64,000 bases of DNA. Source: Micrococcales bacterium (GTDB lineage: Bacteria; Actinomycetota; Actinomycetes; Actinomycetales; Dermatophilaceae). Location of the stretch: NCBI GenBank assembly GCA_021287075.1, contig JAJTBD010000002.1:209983-273982 (forward strand), read 5' to 3'. The position numbers and the translations under genes are program-made. Each line of letters starts with the position of its first letter. Position 1 is the stretch's first letter. The notes under the pieces were generated by a model, which had not been told where the DNA came from, searched no databases, and saw only the letters and a list, made by a program, of their open reading frames with translations. This document shows, in pieces, positions 25,892 to 32,654 of the stretch.

Positions 25892-26195
25892 GGGTTATCT
25901 CCTGGTGGTGAGGCGGGTTGATGATTTCTCCGGTGGGGAGGACTCAGACCGGCCCCCCACTCTGCTGCGCGTCATCGCGCAGGCCGTCCAAAAGGGTAGT
26001 CGCAAATCACAGGTTTTGTCATCTGAGAGCTGGTGCCGCGCGTGTCTCCTCCTTAAGATGCGAGGTTTAACCTATCCATCGGCCGCCGCGGGGGCTGAGT
26101 GCCGCACGCCGCGCTGCCGCCCGGACGCCGAGGTGAGGGGCCCCCTCGCGTGACCGGCCTGCGGCGCACGGCACGCAGGAGGTCCCCTGCGGTGA
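25892..26195. other. Intergenic region upstream of mscL
   Basis: A 304-base stretch between the stop of the SAF-domain gene and the mscL start. It is less GC-rich around 25990-26080 (for example AAATCACAGGTTTTGTCATC) and probably contains the mscL promoter and leader. I see no ORF, RNA gene or clear riboswitch. Confidence 0.5.
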
Positions 26196-26963
26196 TCAGC
26201 CCGGGGGGTGCAGGGCCAGCAGGAAGCCACCACCGCCCGGAGCGCCGGGGTCGTGTGCCTGCGCGAGCTGCGCCGCCTCGGAGGCGCTGACCTCGAGGGT
26301 CACGCCTGGGCTGCCGCCGGCCGGGTCGAGCGGATTGGATGACGGGGCGCCGCGCTGCACGTCGAGCACGGTCGCTGCCACGAGAGTGGGCCCGGGCTGA
26401 CCGGGAGCCAGCACGTCGACAAGGGCTCCGGGGCTCACCATCTCGAGGCTGGCGGCGTCGACGACCGGCACCCGCACGGCGCGCGCCCCAGCGGAGGCTC
26501 CGACCAGCAGGCCCTCGCCGACAATGCGTGAGCGGGTCAGGATCTCGCCCGCTGTCACAGGCGTGGTGAGTCGATGCCCACTGAGCTCATCGGCGGAATC
26601 GACTGCGCCAGAAGGGATCTGGTCGCGATCTATCATCTGGATCTCGACCAGGTCGGCGCGCAGAGGCGTGCCCGCGGGGACGGTGTCGGCCGCCACGGCC
26701 ACCGGCATCAGGCTGGGGTCGGGCGGGGGCCGCAGGACGACCACGAGCGTGTATGCCGCGAGGCCGGCGGCGACCGCGGCGGCCACCTTGCGCAGCACCC
26801 GCCGGCGCCAGAGGCTGTGGCGACTCGGGGGTGCGGCCAGGGACCCGCGGCCCGACGCGCGGCGGACCCATGGCCAGCGGTGAGCCGGCGCGGACCGGTC
26901 AGGCCGCGGCAAGGCAGCCTCGGATGGCCCACCGGTGCGGGTGGGCAGGGAGAGGGGAGACAT
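26196..26963 (-). CDS. SAF domain protein, CpaB/RcpC-like
   Basis: A 255-residue protein with a basic N-terminal cytoplasmic part, one membrane helix at about residues 60-78 (VAAAVAAGLAAYTLVVVL), then an extracytoplasmic SAF domain (VPAGTPLRADLVEIQMIDRDQIPSG) and an RcpC-like continuation (VRVPVVDAASLEMVSPGALVDVLAP). CpaB/RcpC proteins take part in Flp/Tad pilus assembly, but no pilus genes are here and the actinobacterial stand-alone form has no assigned job. It follows mtnP by seven bases and should be cotranscribed. Confidence 0.8.
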   Translation of the reverse strand: MSPLSLPTRTGGPSEAALPRPDRSAPAHRWPWVRRASGRGSLAAPPSRHSLWRRRVLRKVAAAVAAGLAAYTLVVVLRPPPDPSLMPVAVAADTVPAGTPLRADLVEIQMIDRDQIPSGAVDSADELSGHRLTTPVTAGEILTRSRIVGEGLLVGASAGARAVRVPVVDAASLEMVSPGALVDVLAPGQPGPTLVAATVLDVQRGAPSSNPLDPAGGSPGVTLEVSASEAAQLAQAHDPGAPGGGGFLLALHPPG

Positions 26964-26970
26964 GGCAGGC

Positions 26971-27828
26971 CTAGTGGGGCAGCTCGATGGGCAGGCGCAG
27001 CCCGTCGAGGGCGCGTCGGCAGGGACAGTCGGCGGCCTCGTCGGGCTGGGGCGGGGGCAGCTGGGCGACGACGCGGCGCAGAGTGGACTTCAGCCGCTCC
27101 ATGTTGTCCGCGAAGACCTCCAGGACCGCCTCATGGGTGACGGCGGGCCCGTCCTCGAAGCCGGCATCGTGGTCGGTCACGAGCGCGATCGAGGTGTAGC
27201 ACAGCGCGAGCTCGCGGGCGATGGACGCCTCGGGAACGCCAGTCATCCCAACGATCGTCCAGCCGGCGGCGGAGTGCCAGCGCGACTCCGCTCGGGTGGA
27301 GAAGCGGGGTCCGTTGATGACCACCAGCGTCCCCTCGGGCGTCACGTCGTGGCCCTCCTCGCCCGTGACGCGGACGGCGACCTCGCGCCCGCTCGGGCAG
27401 TAGGGGTCGGCGAAGGCGACGTGGACGACAGGTCCGATCTCGTCATAGACGGTGTGCGGCCGGCCCCAGGTGCGGTCGACGACCTGGTCGGGGACGACGA
27501 TCGCACCGGGCCCGATCTCGGGCCGCAGCGACCCGACGGCACAGGGCGCGATCACCTGTCGGACGCCCAGCGAGCGCAGCGCCCAGAGGTTGGCCCGATA
27601 GTTGACCCGATGGGGCGGGAAGCGGTGCCCCCTGCCGTGGCGGGCCACGAAGGCCACGCTGCGCCCCCCCACCTCGCCGACGACGAGGTCGTCACTCGGC
27701 TCGCCGAAGGGCGTGGGCACCCGGACGTGCTCGGCATCCTCGAAGAACTCATAGAACCCGGAGCCGCCGATGATGCCGATCTCGGCGCGCGGGCCGGTCG
27801 TCTCGGTCGTGACTGGTGCGGAGGTCAT
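26971..27828 (-). CDS. mtnP: S-methyl-5'-thioadenosine phosphorylase
   Basis: A 285-residue purine-phosphorylase-family enzyme. IGIIGGSGFYEFF gives the phosphate-binding GGSG; ARHGRGHRFPPHRVNYRAN, INGPRFSTRAESR and MTGVPEASIARELALCY are the hallmark active-site blocks of the MTAP/MtnP class (M-T-x-x-PE-A-x-L-A-R-E). It splits methylthioadenosine into adenine and methylthioribose-1-phosphate in polyamine/methionine salvage. The rest of the methionine salvage pathway is not in the window. It lies between fmdB-like and SAF-domain genes in one operon. Confidence 0.93.
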   Translation of the reverse strand: MTSAPVTTETTGPRAEIGIIGGSGFYEFFEDAEHVRVPTPFGEPSDDLVVGEVGGRSVAFVARHGRGHRFPPHRVNYRANLWALRSLGVRQVIAPCAVGSLRPEIGPGAIVVPDQVVDRTWGRPHTVYDEIGPVVHVAFADPYCPSGREVAVRVTGEEGHDVTPEGTLVVINGPRFSTRAESRWHSAAGWTIVGMTGVPEASIARELALCYTSIALVTDHDAGFEDGPAVTHEAVLEVFADNMERLKSTLRRVVAQLPPPQPDEAADCPCRRALDGLRLPIELPH

Positions 27829-27851
27829 GGCACGAATCTAGGCCGTGCCAC

Positions 27852-27861
27852 GCGGCATACC
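27852..27861 (-). repeat. GGTATGCCGC dispersed motif, intergenic copy
   Basis: An exact copy, in the longer form CACGCGGCATACC on the plus strand, inside the 38-base gap between fmdB-like and mtnP. Confidence 0.65.
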
Positions 27862-27866
27862 GCCGA

Positions 27867-28199
27867 TCAGCCCGAGGCTGTGGACGACGAGCTCGTCGAG
27901 GGGGTGGCTGTGGACGAGGCGCTGGACTCGGAGCCGCCCGACGACCCGCTCGAGGACGACGCGGGGGAGTCCGACGACGAGCTGGCCGGCGGCGTGGTCG
28001 AGCCGGTGCTGGCGGACTTCCCGGCGCGGGAGTCGGTGCGATAGAAGCCGCTGCCCTTGAAGACGACCCCGACGGAGTTGAACACCTTGCGCAGCGTCCC
28101 ACCGCACTCGGGGCAGTCGGTCAGCGAGTCGTCGCTGAAGGACTGCACGACCTCGAAACGGTGGTCGCACTGCTTGCACGCGTAGGCGTACGTAGGCAC
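27867..28199 (-). CDS. FmdB family zinc-ribbon protein
   Basis: A 110-residue protein from GTG 28199. The zinc ribbon lies at the N-terminus: PTYAYACKQCDHRFEVVQSF and LTDCPECGGTLRKVF hold the two CxxC pairs, and GVVFKGSGFYRTDSR is the conserved FmdB end. The last 45 residues are a Ser/Thr/Ala low-complexity tail. FmdB-type proteins are putative regulators with no settled role; in actinobacteria they usually sit beside 5-formyl-THF cyclo-ligase, SAF-domain and mscL genes, as partly seen here. Confidence 0.88.
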   Translation of the reverse strand: MPTYAYACKQCDHRFEVVQSFSDDSLTDCPECGGTLRKVFNSVGVVFKGSGFYRTDSRAGKSASTGSTTPPASSSSDSPASSSSGSSGGSESSASSTATPSTSSSSTASG

Positions 28200-28263
28200 G
28201 AGGCCCTCCCACATTGGCTGTCCGATGGTGAATCCCGCCAATGATACGTATGCCGTGGGGGCG

Positions 28264-28851
28264 CTATTCCCTCGCGTCGAGGATCGCGGCGACAGCCGCC
28301 ATCACGGTGGTCGTCACCAGGCCGGGGTCATCGTCGGCGTCGAGCCGCCGGAAGCCGGCGTCGACGATGCTGCGGGTGATCTCGGCCAGGCACACGGCCT
28401 CTGCGGCCGGGGCGAGCCGACGCCACTCGTCGAGGACGAGGTCCTCGAGGCTGCGGTGGGCGTGGTCGACGGCGCGGGCGGTGGCCGGCCCGGCCGAGCC
28501 GCCGCGGGCCAAGGCCATCAGCCAGCCGTGGCCGGACTCGTCGGCCTGCTCGAGGTTGACCCGGCACCACGTCAGGATCCGCTCTCGTGGGTCGTCGATG
28601 GGGGCCAGGGCGGCGTCGATCGCACCCTGCCAGCGGGGCAGGTGTCGCGCCAGCACAAGTGCTCGCAGGTCGTCGACCGACTCGATGTGGCGATAGACGC
28701 TGTTGCGCGCGATGCCCGCGGCGCTCGCGACGGCGCCAGCGGTCAGAGCCTCCGGCCCCTCGGTGCGCAGGATCTCCTCGGCGGCATCGACCAGCGCGGT
28801 CCGCACCCGCTCGCTGTGCTCCCGCACCGTGGGCGCGCTGATGCGCGGCAT
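28264..28851 (-). CDS. TetR family transcriptional regulator
   Basis: A 195-residue regulator started at ATG 28851, where GAGGAG lies upstream; this ATG is inside a GGTATGCCGC motif. The N-terminal helix-turn-helix reads ALTAGAVASAAGIARNSVYRHIESVDDLRALVLARH, and the rest is the ligand-binding helical domain. It is divergent from DUF2871-MFS genes, which it most likely represses through the palindrome at 28959-28973. The inducer is unknown. Confidence 0.9.
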   Translation of the reverse strand: MPRISAPTVREHSERVRTALVDAAEEILRTEGPEALTAGAVASAAGIARNSVYRHIESVDDLRALVLARHLPRWQGAIDAALAPIDDPRERILTWCRVNLEQADESGHGWLMALARGGSAGPATARAVDHAHRSLEDLVLDEWRRLAPAAEAVCLAEITRSIVDAGFRRLDADDDPGLVTTTVMAAVAAILDARE

Positions 28852-28958
28852 ACCTGCTCCTCTCATGCGGCGGCCCGGCACTGGCCCGCAGCCACCAAGT
28901 GTGCCTCCTCGTCCGCCACGGGTTTGCGACAGGGTGTTGCAAAGACCTATATTTGATG

Positions 28959-28973
28959 GAGACAGCGTGTCTC
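28959..28973. promoter_or_regulatory. Candidate TetR operator
   Basis: GAGACA-GCG-TGTCTC is a perfect inverted repeat in the 160-base gap between the TetR gene and the divergent DUF2871 gene, 38 bases before the latter's start. Position and form suit an autoregulated TetR operator. Confidence 0.65.
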
Positions 28974-29011
28974 AAACAGGGAGCCCGCAGCGACCACACA
29001 GGAGCCCAGAA

Positions 29012-29464
29012 ATGCTCAGCAGGATCTACTGGAGCGCCGCCACCTGGACCGGCATCGGCATGGTCAGCGGCCTCTACTACCGCGAGCTCACCCGCGCTCG
29101 CGCCTTCGACGGACGCACCCAGCTGGCCGTCGTGCACACCCACACGCTCGTGCTCGGCACGGTGATGCTCCTGGCCGTCCTCGCGCTCGCCGTGAGCCGC
29201 CTGCTCGCCGAACGCGACCTCGGGCGCTTCCTCCTCGTGTGGAACATCGGCCTCGCGCTCACCGCGGGCGGGCTTCTGGTCAAGGGGACGCTGCAGGTGC
29301 TGGGCAGCGCAATCGCCGACTCGCCCGCCATTGCCGGCGTCTCCGGCCTGGGGCACATGACCCTCAGCGGAGCCCTGGTGCTGCTGTTCATGGCGCTGCG
29401 GCCCCTGGTCCGCGCCGACCAGACGGCCGGTGAGACCGCGCGTCCCGAGAGCGTGTCCGCATGA
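29012..29464 (+). CDS. DUF2871 family membrane protein
   Basis: A 150-residue protein started at ATG 29012 with AGGAG upstream. Four hydrophobic segments are visible. The pattern WTGIGMVSGLYYRELTRARAF, TQLAVVHTHTLVLGTVMLL and WNIGLALTAGGLLVKGTLQ is that of DUF2871. Conserved histidines in VVHTHTL and GLGHMT suggest metal or heme contact, but no activity is established. Its stop overlaps the following MFS start (ATGA), so both are made together under the TetR regulator. Confidence 0.85.
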   Translation: MLSRIYWSAATWTGIGMVSGLYYRELTRARAFDGRTQLAVVHTHTLVLGTVMLLAVLALAVSRLLAERDLGRFLLVWNIGLALTAGGLLVKGTLQVLGSAIADSPAIAGVSGLGHMTLSGALVLLFMALRPLVRADQTAGETARPESVSA

Positions 29465-31128
29465 CAGGTTCGCGCCGCTGGGCCGCCCTCGGCGTCCTGG
29501 CCGCAGGCCTGAGCCTGATCGTCCTCGACGGCACCATCGTCGGGATCGCGCTGCCCCAGATCATCACCGACCTCGGGCTCGACCTCACCGACGCCCAGTG
29601 GGTCAACAGCCTCTACTCCGTCGTCTTCGCCGCGCTGCTGCTCTCCGCGGGCCGCCTCGGCGACCGGCGTGGGCGCCGCACCGTCTTCGTCAGCGGCGTC
29701 GGCATCTTCGTGCTCGGCAGCCTGCTCGCCGCGCGGGCCGATGCCGCCAGCTCTCTCATCGCCGCCCGTGCCGTCCAGGGCGTGGGCGGGGCCATGGTCC
29801 TGCCTGCCAGTCTCTCGACCGTCAACGCGGCCTTCCGCGGGCGCGACCGGGCCGTGGCCTTCGGGGTCTGGGGTGCGGTGATGGCCGGCATGGCCGCCGT
29901 GGGCCCGCTCCTCGGCGGCTGGCTGACCACGTCCTTCGGCTGGCGCTGGATCTTCCTGGTCAACCTGCCGCTCGGCATCGCCGTGATCATCGCCGCACTG
30001 CTCCTTGTGCCGGACACGCGGGGCGAGGTGAGCGGGCCGGGCGCCGACGTCGACGGTCTGCTGACCTCCTCGCTCGGCTTCGGCCTGCTCGTCTTCGGCC
30101 TGATCGAGGGCCCGTCGCTGGGCTGGTGGCACCCCAAGGACCAGCTGTCGATCTTCGGCTGGACCTGGCCGGCAGACGCGCCCATCTCGGCCGCGGCGGG
30201 GGCCCTGGCCCTCGGCATCGTGGGCATCGCGCTGTTCATCCTCTGGGAGCGCCACCGTGGCCACAACGGCCGCTCGGCCATCCTCGACCTGCGCCTGTTC
30301 CGGATCCGCTCCTTCTCCCTCGGCAATGTCACCGCGCTCGCCGTCGCCGCCGGTGAGTTCGCCCTCGTCTTCGTGCTGCCGCTCTATCTGGTCAACGCCC
30401 GCGGCCTGTCGATCATGCAGGCCGGGTGGGTGCTTGCCGCCATGGCGATCGGCGCCTTCATCTCCGGGGCCTCCGCCCGCCACCTGGCCGCCCGCCTCGG
30501 CGCTCCCGGTGTCGTCGTCCTGGGCCTGGTCCTCGAGGTCGCCGGCGTCGCCGGCACCGCGGCGCTGACCTCGGCTATGGGGGCGATCTGGGCGATCGCG
30601 GCCGTGATGGTCGTCTATGGCGTCGGCCTCGGTCTCGCCTCGGCGCAGCTGACCTCGACCGTGCTCGGGCAGGTGCCTCCGGGCCAGTCCGGATCGGCCT
30701 CCGCCACGCAGTCGACGGTCCGCCAGGTCGGCGCCGCGCTGGGCACCGCGCTGGCCGGCACCGCCCTCGCCGCACGCCTGGCCACCGCCCTGCCCGACGA
30801 GCTCGCGACGGTGCGCGGGCTGCCTGGGGCGCTCGCCGGGCGACTGGCCGACGCTGCGGCCTCGTCCGCCGGCGGCTCCATCGTCGGGCTGCGCTCCCAG
30901 GGCGGCCATGGTCAACAGGGCCAGCTGGCGCCGCAGGTCGTCGATGCTCTCTCGCGCGGGTTCGCCTCGGCCACCGGCGCCGCGGCCTGGCTTGCCTGCG
31001 GCTTCCTTGCCGTCGGGCTGCTCTGCGCGATCGCGCTCGCCCGAGGGTATGCCGCTGCGCCGGCGACCGGCCCCGAGGAGGGTCCGAGGGTGGTCAGTTC
31101 CACCCCGCCAGGCGGCCGTGCTCGCTGA
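29461..31128 (+). CDS. MFS drug/proton antiporter, DHA2 (EmrB/QacA) type
   Basis: A 555-residue exporter with about 14 membrane segments. LSLIVLDGTIVGIALPQIITDLG is motif D1 of the DHA2 group, AGRLGDRRGRRTVF is motif A, and QGVGGAMVLPASLSTVNAAF is motif B. A long segment near the end (GFASATGAAAWLACGFLAVGLL) completes TM14. It probably expels a toxic compound sensed by the adjacent TetR regulator. Its 3' end overlaps the convergent antiporter gene by 35 bases. Confidence 0.92.
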   Translation: MTGSRRWAALGVLAAGLSLIVLDGTIVGIALPQIITDLGLDLTDAQWVNSLYSVVFAALLLSAGRLGDRRGRRTVFVSGVGIFVLGSLLAARADAASSLIAARAVQGVGGAMVLPASLSTVNAAFRGRDRAVAFGVWGAVMAGMAAVGPLLGGWLTTSFGWRWIFLVNLPLGIAVIIAALLLVPDTRGEVSGPGADVDGLLTSSLGFGLLVFGLIEGPSLGWWHPKDQLSIFGWTWPADAPISAAAGALALGIVGIALFILWERHRGHNGRSAILDLRLFRIRSFSLGNVTALAVAAGEFALVFVLPLYLVNARGLSIMQAGWVLAAMAIGAFISGASARHLAARLGAPGVVVLGLVLEVAGVAGTAALTSAMGAIWAIAAVMVVYGVGLGLASAQLTSTVLGQVPPGQSGSASATQSTVRQVGAALGTALAGTALAARLATALPDELATVRGLPGALAGRLADAAASSAGGSIVGLRSQGGHGQQGQLAPQVVDALSRGFASATGAAAWLACGFLAVGLLCAIALARGYAAAPATGPEEGPRVVSSTPPGGRAR

Positions 31129-32608
31129 CGGCCCTGATCCGCTGGCTGACCTGCTCCAGCTGCGACTCGGGGCAGACGATCAGGAGCTGGTCGCCGTGGC
31201 GCACGGTGGTGGAGGACTCGGGCACGAAGCGCTCGGTGCCGCGCACGATGAGCGTCAGGTTGGCCGAGGTGGGCAGGCGCAGCTCGAGGACCTCGACGCC
31301 GTGCAGCAGCGACCGAGGTCCGACGGTGACGGCCAGGATGTCGGCACCGAGCTCGGTCAGGGGAGTCGACTCCACGTCGAGCTCCACCGAGTGGGCCTCC
31401 TCGGTCAGCCCGAGCCGGCGGGCGAACCACGGCAGCGTCGGCGCCTGAACGAGCGTGAAGACCACCACCAGGATGAAGACCAGGTCGAAGATCCACTCGC
31501 CCGTCCGTGAGCCCAGGGTGATCGGCACCGTCGCCAGCACGACGGGGACCGCACCACGCAGCCCCGCCCAGGACATGAACGCCTGCGTGCGGAAGGGGAT
31601 CCGGAACGGGGCGAGGGAGAGGTGGACCGCCAGCGGACGTGCCACCAGCAGCAGGACCAGGCCGATCACGATCGCGGGCACCACCTGGTCGCCCATCCCG
31701 GATGGTGTCGCCAGCAGCCCGAGGAGGACGAACAGCCCGATCTGGGCCAGCCAGCCCAGTCCCTGGGAGAAGCCGTGGACGGCCGACTGGTGGGGCAGTC
31801 GCAGGTTGCCCAGCACCAGTGCGCTGACATAGCAGGCCATGAAGCCGGACGTGTGCGCGGTGGCGGCCGCGGCATACGCCAGGACGGTCACCGCCATGAC
31901 GCCGATGGAGAACAGGCCGGAGGAGCCGCCGGCAAAGCGCTTCATCAGCTGGCCACCCAGATAGCCGACGCCGATGCCCATGGCGGCGCCGCCGATGAGC
32001 TCCAGGGCGGCGACCAGGCCCAGCTCCCACCAGGAGCCGCCGCCGGCCCCGGTGGTGCGCTCGGCCAGCGCGGTCACCAGCAGCACGACCGGGGCGTCGT
32101 TGAAGCCGGACTCCGCCTCGAGCATGCCGGTCACCCGGGAGGGCAGCGGGACTCGGCGCAGCACCGAGAAGACCGCGGCGGCGTCGGTGGAGGCCAAGAT
32201 CGCCCCGACCAGCAGGGCCTCGTCCCAGCCGATGTGCAGCAGCAGCCGGCAGGCTACCGCCACCACGGCGACCGAGATGACGACACCGAGGGTGGAGAGC
32301 ACCACCGCCGGTGCCACCGAGGGCCGGATGGACCCCCATGAGGTCGACAGCCCGCCCTCGGCGAGGATGAGGATGAGGGCGGAGTAGCCCAGCACCTGGG
32401 TCAGCGACGCGCTGTCGAAGGCGATGCCCAGGCCGTTCTCGCCCAGGGCCACGCCGATCGCCAGGTAGAGCAGCAGCGAGGGGAAGCCCGATCGGGCTGA
32501 GATGCGCACGGCCACGATCGCGGCCACCAGGACCAGGGCGCCCAGGAGCAGCACGCGGGTGAGGTCGTCGAGCCCGAAGCCCACGGCCGCGCCACCACTG
32601 CCCAGCAT
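31094..32608 (-). CDS. Potassium/proton antiporter, CPA1 family with TrkA-C domain
   Basis: A 504-residue membrane protein. The first about 390 residues form a Na+/H+-exchanger-type domain of 12-13 helices with ASTDAAAVF and ESGFNDAPVVLL, the paired acidic residues used in ion exchange. The C-terminal about 100 residues (LRLPTSANLTLIVRGTERFVP, HGDQLLIVCPE) form a TrkA-C/RCK-C regulatory domain. This architecture matches CvrA/NhaP2-type K+/H+ antiporters that lower cytoplasmic K+ or pH load. It could balance the two KtrB importers elsewhere in this window. Confidence 0.9.
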   Translation of the reverse strand: MLGSGGAAVGFGLDDLTRVLLLGALVLVAAIVAVRISARSGFPSLLLYLAIGVALGENGLGIAFDSASLTQVLGYSALILILAEGGLSTSWGSIRPSVAPAVVLSTLGVVISVAVVAVACRLLLHIGWDEALLVGAILASTDAAAVFSVLRRVPLPSRVTGMLEAESGFNDAPVVLLVTALAERTTGAGGGSWWELGLVAALELIGGAAMGIGVGYLGGQLMKRFAGGSSGLFSIGVMAVTVLAYAAAATAHTSGFMACYVSALVLGNLRLPHQSAVHGFSQGLGWLAQIGLFVLLGLLATPSGMGDQVVPAIVIGLVLLLVARPLAVHLSLAPFRIPFRTQAFMSWAGLRGAVPVVLATVPITLGSRTGEWIFDLVFILVVVFTLVQAPTLPWFARRLGLTEEAHSVELDVESTPLTELGADILAVTVGPRSLLHGVEVLELRLPTSANLTLIVRGTERFVPESSTTVRHGDQLLIVCPESQLEQVSQRIRAVSEHGRLAGWN

Positions 32609-32654
32609 TCGCGTCCTCCGCTTCCCCGTCGGATCTGTGCCCTAGTCTCGCAGG

